A DNA stretch of 64,000 nucleotides, from the NCBI GenBank assembly GCA_028751875.1, contig CM054153.1, forward strand, positions 14,203,573 to 14,267,572. The letters run 5' to 3'. The number at the start of each line of letters is the position of its first letter. Position 1 is the first letter of the stretch. Position numbers and translations under genes: made by a program. A model generated the notes under the pieces. It was given only the letters and a program-made list of their open reading frames with translations. It was not told the DNA's origin and searched no databases. Origin of the DNA: Rapana venosa (taxonomy: Eukaryota > Mollusca > Gastropoda > Neogastropoda > Muricidae). Of the stretch, positions 13,264-26,100 are shown in pieces.

Positions 13264-14335
13264 GAGGGTGGTGGGTTGTAGTCTGTGTGTGTGTGGGTGG
13301 GTAAGTGTGTATTTATGTATTATTCTTTGCTGCGAAGCTATGGCCCCATGCAGTGAGTGTAGTGTAGTGTAGTGTAGTGTAGTGTGAGTGTAGTTTTCGA
13401 TTCTCTCTCTCTCATGTGTGTGTGTGTGTGTGTGAGGGTGGTGGGTTGTAGTCTGTGTGTGTGTGGGTGGGTAAGTGTGTATTTATGTATTATTCTTTGC
13501 TGCGAAGCTATGGCCCCATGCAGTGAGTGTAGTGTAGTGTAGTGTAGTGTAGTGTGAGTGTAGTTTTCGATTCTCTCTCTCTCTCATGTGTGTGTGTGTG
13601 TGTGTGGGTGGTGGGTTGTAGTCTGTGTGTGTGTGTGGGTTGTAGTCTGTGTGTGTGTGGGTGGGTAAGTGTGTATTTATTTATTATTCTTTGCTGCGAA
13701 GCTATGGCCCCATGCAGTGAGTGTAGTGTAGTGTAGTGTAGTGTGAGTGTAGTTTTCGATTCTCTCTCTCTCTCATGTGTGTGTGTGTGTGTGTGTGAGG
13801 GTGGTGGGTTGTAGTGTGTGTGGGGGTGGGTAAGTGTGTATTTATTATTCTTTGCTGCGAAGCTATGGCCCCATGCAGTGAGTGTAGTGTAGTGTAGTAT
13901 AGTGTAGTGTGAGTGTAGTTTTCGATTCTCTCTCTCTCTCTCTCTCATTGTGTGGTTTTGTGTGTGTGTGTGTGTATGTGTGTGTGTGTGTGTGTGAGGG
14001 TGGTGGGTTGTAGTCTGTGTGTGTGGGTGGGTAAGTGTGTATTTGTTTATTATTCTTTGCTGCGAAGCTATGGCCCCATGCAGTGAGTGTAGTGATAATA
14101 AATAAATACACACTTACCCACCCACACACACACAGACTACAACCCACCACCCTCACACACACACACACACACACACTTAAGTGTGTGTGTGTGACGGTGG
14201 TAGGTTGTAGTCTGTGTGTGTGTGTGGGGGTAAGTGTGTATTCATTTACTATTCTTTGCTGCGAAGCTATGGCCCCATGCAGTGAGTGTAGTGTAGTGTA
14301 GTGTGAATGTAGTTTTCGATTCTCTCTCTCTCTCT

Positions 14336-14370
<35 letters not shown>

Positions 14371-14843
14371 GTGGTGGGTTGTAGTGTGTGTGTGTGTGTG
14401 TGTGGGTAAGTGTGTATTTATTTATTATTCTTTGCTGCGAAGCTATGGCCCCATGCAGTAAGTGTAGTGTAGTGTAGTTTTCGATTCTCTCTCTCTCTCT
14501 CATGTGTGTGTGTGTGTGTGTGTGTGTGAGGGTGGTGGGTTGTAGTCTATGTGTGTGGGTGGGTAAGTGTGTATTTATTTATTATTCTTTGCTGCGAAGC
14601 TATGGCCCCATGCAGTGAGTGTAGTGATAATAAATAAATACACACTTACCCACCCACACACACACACACAGACTACAACCCACCACCCTCACACACACAC
14701 TTAAAGTGTGTGAGTGTGACGGTGGTGGGTTGTAGTCTGTGTGTGTGTGGGTGGGTAAGTTTGTATTCATTTACTATTCTTTGCTGCGAAGCTATGGCCC
14801 CATGCAGTGAGTGTAGTGTAGTGTCGTGTGAGTGTAGTTTTCG

Positions 14844-14877
<34 letters not shown>

Positions 14878-16854
14878 GTATACAATATAATAACAATAAC
14901 AATAATTTTAAATCAGTTTTTGCAGGCCATATGGCCCATAGGAACAACAGTTAATCATATACTTTCATGTAGGGTGAACATCCTTACTTCTGATATCTAA
15001 ACATTTAGTAAGAAATAATCCAACTTTAAACATCAAACTAGGTTTAGTGTTCATACAAAGAAGCTGCACTTTCAGATTCGATGGAAATCTGTAATAATAC
15101 AGAGGAATACATTTTCTTCGCAATACAGCATATTTTGGGCATACAAGTAAAAAGTGACAAACATCTTCAATTTGTTGGCCATCACACTGAGAGCAGAATG
15201 GATCAGTAATCGGTTTGCCATAACGTGAAATTCTATTTAAAGGTAATCTGTTTGACCTCAGTAAACATATAGCTCTACGGTATTCTAAAGATTCTACTTC
15301 ACATACATAATTTGCTCTACAAATAATCGGGTGATAATCTAAGTAGTCAGGGTATGCTGATAGAGAGTCGTGCCATTTTTGTTGGTACACATCTTGTATT
15401 CGTATTTGGAATTCTTTCATGAAGGATGAAGAATTACCACAATTCTGCATTGTCCAACATAACCAAATCCGTGGGTGTATAAAATCTTTCTAACATGTGT
15501 TACCCAATTTATTCTCCCTGCTTCATCCTGTCTACACAACATATTGTAGCATTGTCTGGGATATCTATGATCAGGCATATCCAAAATTTTTAGCCAATAT
15601 TTGATTACTCTGGTAACAGTGTCAACAAAAATGGGATATCTACCACAATCACCAAGGCAAATATTATTTTTAACATCTCTGCCAACCCCCAGGACCATTT
15701 TGCAAAGTTTTACCTGTATTTTTTCAATATCATGATACTGCTGAAAACCCCAAATTTCAGAAACATAGAGGAGGATTGGTTTCACTTTTGTATCAAAAAT
15801 ACTAAAAACTGTAGATGCTGGAAGATTCTTTAACCTGAAGTACAATCTTTTGATACCAGCAACAGCCTTCAATGCTTTTCCAGAGAGATTTTCGATACAT
15901 TTTGACCAGTTCAATGTTGAGCCAAAAACCACACCCAGATAATTATAACTAGATTCTACTTGTATCTGCTTTTCTAAATAACACCATTTTTCAGACTTCT
16001 TAATAAATCCACCATTTTTTAAAACGACTACATTAGTTTTGTCCATATTTACAGAAAGTCCCCATTTCTTACAATAATTTTCCAAACAATTGATCTTTTC
16101 TGCAAGTCTACAACTGAATCTGAAACTAAAGCAATATCATCTGCATACATAAGTAAGAGTATGCCGAGTGGCTCAGAAAATACATCTATGCCTTGAGTAT
16201 CTGATCCAGTGAGATCTGACTCTAGTTCAGAAATAAAAATTGAAAATAATAGGGGACTCAACATACAACCTTGTCTGACACCAGAAATACAATCAAAATA
16301 TTCAGTAATGTGAGCCCCGACTCTCACAGCTGCCTTCACACTTTTGTACATACTTTGCAGCGTCATGAACATTTTATCATGGATTCCTTTTTGCAGCAGC
16401 AGAAATAAAAGTTTTATTCTGTCGCACTGTCAAATGCTTTGGAAAAATCTACAAAAAGAGTATAAAACCTACCACCTTTCTTTGTTAGATACTTTTGTGC
16501 TAGAGACTGAAGTGTAAAAATGTGATCGATGGTGCTGTAACCTTTGCGAAAACCAGCCTGTGCCTCAGGAATTAAGTGTGCACTTTCACAGAACTTTGTC
16601 AGTCTTTCATTCAAAATTGTACTATAAGTTTACCAATTATGTTCAACAATGAAATACCTCTATAATTATCAACATGTGCAGTGCTACCTTTTTTATGCAG
16701 AGGAAAAATCACAGCATGTGTCCAGCTTTCTGGGTATGTTCCTGATGAAAACACTGTGTTGAACAGAGGGAATAAAAATCTGACATGAATGTCAGTGGCA
16801 TGCTGGAAAAAATCTGACATCAAACCATCAGGACCAGAAGCCTTACCACTCTCT

Positions 16855-16905
<51 letters not shown>

Positions 16906-17384
16906 TGGTGGTGGGTTGTAGTGTGTGTGTGTGGATGGGTAAGTGTGTATTTATTTATTATTCTTTGCTGCGAAGCTATGGCCCCATGCAGTGAGTGTAA
17001 AGTGTGTGTGAGGGTGGTGGGTTGTAGTGTGTGTGTGTGTGTGGGTAAGTGTGTATTTATTTATTATTCTTTACTGCGAAGCTATGTCCCCATGCAGTGA
17101 GTGTAGTGTTAAGTGTGTGTGTGTGTGTGTGTGTGAGGGTGGTGGGTTGTAGTCTGTGTGTGTGGTGGGTATGTGTGTATTTATTTAATATTCTTTGCTG
17201 CGAAGCTATGGCCCCATGCAGTGAGTGTAGTGTAGTGTAGTGTGAGTGTAGTTTTCTATTCTCTCTCTCTCATGTGTGTGTGTGTGTGTGAGGTGGTGGG
17301 TTGAAGTCTGTGTGTGAGGGTGGGTAGGTGTGTATTTATTTATTATTCTTTGCTGCGAAGCTATGGCCCCATGCAGTGAGTGTA

Positions 17385-17423
<39 letters not shown>

Positions 17424-20037
17424 AGGGTGGAGGGTTGTAGTCTGTGTGTGTGGGTGGGTAAGTGTGTATTTATTTATTATTCGTTGCTGTGAAGCTATGG
17501 CCCCATGCAGTGAGTGTAAAGTGTGTGTGTGAGGGTGGTAAGTTGTAGTCTGTGTGTGTGGGTGGGTAAGTGTGTATTCATTTATTCTTTTATTTTGAGG
17601 ATAATGGAATAAGCACTCGTATGCTTTCTTACATCCAGTCCCTGTTTGTTTGCAAGTTTTGTAAATTTCGTCATAATTTTTTACGCAACAAAGCTTCAAA
17701 ATAATTTTGTCAAGTCAAATTGATATGCTGCTGAGTATTTTGCATGACATGAAATAAAGCGATCGTCGTATTTTTGTCATAGAAAGCCACCACTTTGCAC
17801 ATTCCGTCATGACAATCACGATGGCGTCAATCGTTTTGCTGGACTTTTCCATGTATCTGACAACCGAATAAGCGACACAAACTCTTTTTTTTTCCAGAAG
17901 TAATGTCAAGAGATAGTATTTACCTAATCATGACATTTTTACACTGCAATAACATTTCTTATCAATGGTTATGACTTAGTACAAGAACTCCAGATCAAAA
18001 GTGAAAACTATAATTGGGACGTCAGAAAGCTTTGAGATAAAAGTAGGAGTGCACCAAGGATCCGCATTGAGCCCTCTGCTCTTTATCCTTGTGATGAATG
18101 AAATATCCAAGGAAGTGGAGAGGCTAGAAGAGATCTGGGAACTGCTGTATGCTGATGAATTAGTACTGGTAGCTGAGAACAGTGATGATGCTACTCAATT
18201 GCAGATGATCTTAGAGAAAAGGGCATAAATAAGGAGGGAGCTCAAAACAGAGAGAGATGGAGAAGGCTCATCAATGTCAAACCTCCCCTGGGAAAAACAT
18301 GACAAAAAGGAAGAAGAAGAAGAAGAAGATTATTATTAAAGCTGCTGGTGTGGATGGTGTGGGAGAGTGTTTGTCTTTCTACTATATCTTTCATTCTGTT
18401 GAGGAGGAGGATCAGAGGAATTTTTCTTGTGTGGCTTATCAATTCAATTGTTTTGTATTTGCCACGGTATTTTTTTGTATTCGCCAGTCTTTAGTACCCC
18501 AGACTTGTGGAGTATGACGAATTCTTGTTGCTTCCACTCGCTGGGCTATTGGCAGGTCTCCCAAATTCTTTTGCATAGATGATGGAAAGCTTTAAAAACC
18601 TGAAAGGGCCTGAGTTTTTCAAAAGCTCACTTGGTGTATTGTCCATTCTAGAGGTTTTGCCTTCTTTTAGTTTTCTTGATGGCATCAGTAACTCTGGATT
18701 AATTTAACTCTCAGATATGGATCGGTGGTGTAGAGGTAACGCGCCTGTCTAGAAAGCGAAAAGTCTGGGTCGGAAGTGTGCGGTGGTTCGTATCCCGTCT
18801 GGGCCCGAAACTTTTCCCTCATCCATTAGACCAGAAAAATCCGCTGTGATATACAAAACAATGCAATACAGTGCAGTGCAATATAGTACAACACCAAACC
18901 ACGCACACACCACACCACACCACTCCACACCACTCCACACCACACCACTCCACTCCACTCCACTCCACTCCACTCCACTCCACTCCACTCCACTCCACTC
19001 CACTCCCCACTCCTCCTCCTCTCCCTCTCTGCTCCACCTCCTCTCCTCTCCACTCTACTCCACTCCACTCCTCTCCTCTCCTCTCCTCTTACTTTACTCT
19101 GCTCCACTCCACTCTGCTCCACCCCATCCCACCTCATCCCATCCCACTTCTCTCCACTCCACTCCTCTCCTCTCCTCTCCACTCCACCCCACTCCACTCC
19201 ACTCCACTCCGCTCCGCTCCGCTCCGCTCCACTCTATGCTGCTCCGCTCCACTCCACTCCACTTCAGTCCACTCCTCTCCACTCCACTCCACTCCACTCC
19301 ACTCCACTCCACTCCACTCCACTCCACTCCACTTCAGTCTACTCCTCTCCTCTCCTCTCCTCTCCTCTCCTCTCCACTCCTCTCCACTCTCCTCTCCTCT
19401 CCTCTCCACTCTTCTCCTCTCCTCTCCACTCCACCCCACTCCACACCACTCCACCCCTCTCCACCCCACCCACTCCACCCCACCCACCCCACCCCACCCC
19501 ACCCACTCCACTCCACCCCACTCCACTCCACTCCACCCCACTCCACCCCACTCCACTCCACTCCACTCCACTCCACTCCACTCCACTCCACTCCTCTCCA
19601 CTCCTCTCCATTTCTTTAAAAAAATATGTTTTCTGACATTTTTCAGAGAGGAAGCGGCCAGACAGTACTTCCGTCAGCAGAGGAGAGAGAGCCGGCAGTC
19701 CCCAGACAACCCTCAGTACATGATCTACCAGGACTGCGCGGTCTTCGGCCTGCTGCATGTCTTGGGCACGGCCATCGGGACCAACGGCCTGACGGAGCAC
19801 GACATCCGATTCCAGCAGGTGGATGGTGGCTTCAGCTTCGCGGTGTATATCCTTGGGCGAAGCGAGGCGCTGTTCACCTCCTCCGATAAAAGACAGTTGC
19901 TGATGTACCTTCGCAGCGAGCTGATGCTGGGGCAGCAAATTGTGCCCAGAGGTGAGGAGGAAGGTCAAGTGCCCTCTTGTTTCATCTCATTTTTGTCAAT
20001 AGCGGAAACCCCCCCACACCACCTTGCCGATGTATAC

Positions 20038-20116
<79 letters not shown>

Positions 20117-23100
20117 AGCGTGTGCGTGTCAAAGTCAAAGTCAAAGTCAAACTTTTATTTTCAGATGGTACATTGAATAAGCAGTGTGTGTGCGTGTGTG
20201 TGTGTGTGTGTGTTTACATTTCAATTTTGTAAAAACTATTAATTGTAACTTGTTGCATGTGTGAGAGTAGGATGAATGCAAGCGCTTCGATTTGTTTCTG
20301 CAAGACATAGCGCTATACAAATTCCATTTATTATTATTATTATTATTAAGTCAAAAGCGCTTCAATCATCCCATGAAGGGCAATTACAACACTGACAGGC
20401 AGATCGATATGCATCATAATCTCAAAAGACTCAAAAAAGCTGATTTTATATTGGTTAAAACATTCCAAAATGACTTCAAATAAAAATGAACGCGCACACA
20501 CACACATACACAAACACGCACGCACACACAGGCATGTGCGTGCATGTGCGCACACACACACACACATCAATTGGGAACACAATGTTATAAAAAAACCCAT
20601 TGACTAGAAGATATAAAAACACTATTATTTACACACGCACACACGCACATTCAATGTTTTAAAGACCATTGACTAGAAGACAGACTTATTTCAGACACAC
20701 ACACATATGTATTGACTACACTCATAACAATGACATTCAGGCAAGTAATTCAGAGAAATGTAAAAATTAGGTAGTCAATATCATTGTGAATTCAAAATTC
20801 GAATGGTTATTGGCTGGCGCAAAAGAATTTCTTTTTCTGTTTGTTTTGCTGTTGGGGCACTGAAAACGGCGTTCCGAAGGCAACAACTGAAATTCTGGAA
20901 ACAAAGCATGGGAGGGTTCGGCCAAAATGGCTGTGGCTTTGCATACAAGCTGCTGATCGCAGAACGACATGAGATCTCTTTGTTCTTCTTCAATTATTTT
21001 TGGGCAGATTTTTACAACTCTCTGCAGGCCATTTTTGTTTTTCAGTGCCAACTCCACTCTCCCCAAAAAGTCCTTCGGAAGAGACTATAAACCAAGGTCC
21101 CTTGTGCGAACGCATGCAGAACATCTTGCGCACATGTTAAAACCTGTTCTGCTTTTCCGGAAGAGAGTAGGTCATAGTGTGCAAGTGGGAATGGATGACA
21201 AAATTGACAAAACTACATACACACAGGGACTGGATGAAAAAAAGCACATGAGTGCTTATTCCATTAACGCACAGGGACTGGATGAAAAAAAGCACATGAG
21301 TGCTTATTCCATTATCCTCGAAATAAAAGAAAAAAAGATAAATAAATAATTCAGTCCCAACCCCCCCCCCCCCCCCCCCCCCAAAATCAATCAAAAACAA
21401 AAAATCCTAAGTTGCAGTTCTGATCACTGATGATTCTCGTTATGTTTTAACTTTTCCCCTTAACTCATCAAAGCTTTAATGAGTTCAGCAACCTCCACCA
21501 TGTATGGGCCAATGTCCTTGATTTGAGTAAATCATTCAAGATCAAATTCCAGTAGTGGTGTCCACCAAGGATTGGAATGCTTAGACAGACAATAACTTTT
21601 TCCAGATTTGCCCTAACTTGAAAGAAGTCCTACATTTCTGTACCAAAAACAGAAGGGATGAAACGGTTCTCATCAGAATACACACAGGTCATTCTCATAT
21701 CATGCATGTTCATTTCCTTAAAGGCGAGGGAACCCCATGGTGTGTGACTTGTGATATGTGAATAGCCATCAAGCATCTGCTTCTGGAGTGTCGAGATGTT
21801 TAGGATAATAGGCACAACAAGCATTTTACTGCAGATTTCCTGAAGATCCTTTTTTTGCGATGTTCCACCAGCAACATTTTTAACTTCCTGAGAGAATTGG
21901 GCTTTTTCCATTTGATATGAATGAAGATGTCATAGTTAGTCACTAAGTACAAGGTTGTTTTAAAAAATCCTGTTTGGGTTTTTATTTAATTTAATGTGTT
22001 GTTTATGAGGTTCTCCCACAGCGCGACGCTCGTCCCGGGTTGACCCCTAATGGTTAGCAAGGGCGTTTATACAGGGAGTGACAGCAAGAGTTGATTTTAT
22101 AGCCTTCTTGTTGCTTTGATTTTACATCTGTTCACTCAAAGCGATATTTTACACCACGTTTTATTCTGTATATACAGTTTCTCGGTTTTAATCCGAGATG
22201 TAAAATTTTACAAGGTGACAGCCCCGATATGGCCTCTGTGGTTGGCGGGGCTATAAACTGGACTGGTTATCAATGTCCACCCGTCTGCTTTTGTCTTCTG
22301 CTTCCCTGCTTTGCAAGATGAGGTGGTCTTTTGGAAGGCTGTTAGGTATTGTGTGTTACTGTGTCGTTTGTCTTTTTTTCTTTTTTTTCAGAAAAAGACG
22401 TCTGTGGACCCATGGAATTCCTGAAAGATGATGACCTTTACTACTCTGAGATTCTGGATGAGCCTGTCCCTTGCAAAAGACGAGGAGAGATGAGTGATCC
22501 ACCCCTGATGTATCGACAGGAGCAAATCGTGATCAGCAATGATCCTATCAGTGAGATTTTTTTCTCCTGGTTTTTGTGTGTGTGTGTGGTTGTTGCTGCT
22601 GCTTCAATTTTACGTCTGTTCACTCAAAGTGATATTAGACAATGTATGTAGTATGTTCTTTTCGATCCAGAAGGACCATAGAGCTGGAGCTTATCCCGGT
22701 TTCTGTAGCGTTAAGCGAACTGATGGTTTTTCACCACCCCTGTGACAGGACGCTAGTCTGTCGCCAGATACTTCCCCAGCAGAGCTGGTACCCACTTGTA
22801 CACCTGGGTGGAGTGAGGAAAATAGGAGTAAAGTGTCTTTCCCAAGGACACAACACCGAGCCGAGCGGGATCGAACCCGCGACCTCTGGATCACGAGTCG
22901 ACCGCCTAAACCACTCGACCACGGTGCCTCCTTGATATTAGACAATGGGAAGGGGGCATTTATGTTGATGGTGTATGTGTGTGTGTGTGTGTGCATGCAT
23001 TGCCTATCAGCTTTTAATGAGAAAGGATATAAATATATTTTTGTCTCCTGCCTTGCTAGATAGTAGTGAAGATGTCAAAACTCACTCAAGAAGGAGGGTG

Positions 23101-26100
23101 GCAAGATGGTTCCTCTGCCAACAAGTAAACTGTGATGGTCTGGGTTCGATTCCCAGCCTTGCCCTTTCTTCCCCCCCAAAAATTGAACCGAATGTTCTTT
23201 GGATGAGACTATAAACCAAGGCCCCATGTGCGAACGCAGGCAGAAATATTGTGCACACGTTTATTTTATTTAATTTATTTTATACCACTTTAAGTCACGA
23301 CAGATTTCTCTGCGTGAAATTCGGGCTGCTCTCCCCGGGGAGGGGCGTTGCCACAAGAGCAGCGCCACCCTTTTTTTTTTCTTTTGGTCTGCAACTGTAT
23401 TTGTTTCCCTATCAAAAAACCTGTTACGCCTTTTGGAAGAGTAGGCCATTTTATGCTGGAAGGAACAGATGGCCAAAAAGACACCCCCCAAACAAGAAAC
23501 TCCTGCATGCACACAGGTGTCGTGTTTAGACACCATGCCCAGAGTCTGAATGCGGCTACGTAAATGGTGGGGGAGAAATAAAAGTTGCTTACGCAAAAAT
23601 CTCACCATTGGTGGAACCTTGGAGCTCTAGCCAAGGAATGAAGAAGAAAAAAAAGATGAAGTATTAAAAAAAAAAAAAAAAGATACTTATACAAGATAAA
23701 TATATAAGTTAAGCATGTGAGTTTCAACATTGGGGTTTTGTTTTTAGTTTGGTTTGTTTTGTTTTTGGTAGCATTCACTGACTTGATTTAAACAAAATAC
23801 AAAAAGATACAGACTTGTACCAATTGAAATTCTTTGTAGATACCAGCAGGACAGAAAACAGACATGTCCTGTTTTTATCAGCTTTATTTTATGTTTGCTG
23901 AATTTGATTTAAAATGGTTGAAGTAGTACGACAGATTAGCTATCGCGAAAACTTTAAATGACTCTAGTTAGTTGAGTAGAGGTACCAGCATTCTGACTTA
24001 GGGGATACAGATTGGAATCAATTTTGCTAGGACAGTTGGGAGATACCCCCCTGCTCTTCTTTTATTTTCAACTGTCGTGGATTCTTCTGACGTGCACAAA
24101 CTCGTCAGCGCGTGGGTCCAACTGGTTTAGAGTCTCCTTGGAACAACTTAATACTCAGTTTGATTTTTCTGTCAAACTGGGAAGAAAGGGCAAGGCTGGG
24201 AATTGAACCCAAATCATCATGGCTTACTTGATAGGCAGGTGAAGATCAAAACCCCCACACCATGCCCCACCTTTCTTCTTTAAAAGATATTTCAGCAGGA
24301 CAATAATACTTGAGAATGGTGAACATGTTTCAGCAGGATGACAGTACTTCAGCAGGATGACAGTGTTTCAGGATGATGACAATGTTTCAGTATGATGAAT
24401 GTCAGTGTTTCAGCAGGATGGCAGACAATGCTTCAGCAGGATGGCAGACAATGCTTCAGCAGGATGAAAGTGGTTTCAGCGGGATGGCAGACAATGCTTC
24501 AGCGGGATGAAAGTGGTTTCAGCGGGATGGCAGACAATGCTTCAGCAGGATGAAAGTGGTTTCAGCGGGATGGCAGACAAGGCTTCAGCAGGGTGAAAGT
24601 GGTTTCAACAGGATGGCAGACAATGCTTCAGCAGGGTGAAAGTGTTTCAGCGTGATGGCAGACAATGTTTCAGCAGGATGACAATGTTTCAGCGGGATGG
24701 AAGCCAGTGGTTTCAGCAGGATGACAATGTTTCAGCAGTATGATAACACTGCTTCAGCAGGATTACAGACAGTGTTTCAGCATGATAACATACAGTGTTT
24801 CAGCAGGATGGCCGATCATGTTTCAGACTGATAACATTGTTTCAGCATGATAACAATGTTTCAGCATGATGACAGGCAGTGTTTCAACCAGATTACACTG
24901 TTTCAGCAGGATGACAGGCAGTGTTTCAACCGGATGGTAGTGTTTCAGCAGGATGACAATGTTTCAGCAGGATGACAGACCATATTTCAGCACGATGGCA
25001 GACAGTGTTTCAGCTGGATGGCAGACAATGGTTCAGTGGGATGGCAATGTTTCAGGACAATGACGATGTTTCAGTATGATAACATAGTTTCAGCAGGATG
25101 ACAGACAATATTTCAGCAGGATGGCAGACAGCGGTTCAGCTGGATGATAGAGTAAGACAGTATTTCAGCAGGATGGCAGACAATGTTTCAGGATTATGAC
25201 AATGTTTCAGGATGATGACAATGTTTCAGGACGATGACAGTGTTTCAGCAGGAGGGCAGTCAAATGTTTCAGCAGGATAACAGACAGTGTTCAGTATGAT
25301 AGCAGTGTTTCAGCAGGATGACTGACAAGGTTTCAGCAGGTTGACGGACGAGGTTTCAGCAGGATGACAATGTTTCAGGCAAAGGCAAGTTCAGTGAGGT
25401 GTACCTGGTGAAGCAGATGGAGCCAGAACGCCACGCCGTCCTGAAGAAAGTGACCAGCTCAGACAGGGCTGTGGAGGAGGTGAGTACCCTCACTGCCAAA
25501 AGCGACTCATTCTTTTTTTTTATACTTTTTTGTTTTCTCATTTATTTCACTATTTCTGTTTATTTTTGTGTGTATATTTTTACTTTCCTTTTGTTGTTGT
25601 TCCTTGGCTAGATCTCGGAATTGCAAATGGTGGGATTTTTGGGGGGCATATGGGACCGTCCTCCCCCCCCTCCCCCCTTTTTATCATTGGTTAGAGCATC
25701 GTGCTCACAATTGAGTCCATGTTCAAGCTACCACCGAGATACCCACTTGTGGGGATTTTTCCCCTGGAGTTTTCATCAGTGCAGGAGAATGTGCAAAGTT
25801 GATGATCTGAAGTCTGTAGCTAGTAGCAGTAGACTGTGCTGGTTTGGGCACGTTCACCGGAAAGCAGACCACTACATCATAAAAAGAGCAATGAACTTTG
25901 TAGTGGATGGAAAGAGACCAAAGGGAAGACCTAGCAAAACCTGGGCTACCTGTATTGCAGATGATCTTAGAGAAAGGGGCATAAATAAGGAAGAAGCTCA
26001 AAACAGAGAGAGATGGAGAAGGCTCATCAATGTCAAACCTCCCCTGGGAGAAACATGACAAAAAAGGAAGAAGAAGACTGTACTCCCTTATAAGTCCTTC

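Noticed and set aside
13157..17580. CRISPR array (regular repeats with spacers)
   Set aside because: Eukaryotic intron context; the units carry exon and splice-donor sequence, spacers are themselves repetitive, and there are no cas genes.
18783..20118. 415-codon frame spanning the CCACT array and exon 7
   Set aside because: The array part is repeat translation; only 19647-19951 is JAK, bounded by a good acceptor and donor and in phase with exons 6 and 8.
20781..21090. Possible small genes on both strands in JAK intron 7
   Set aside because: No domain, splice or start context supports them and the opposing frames overlap.
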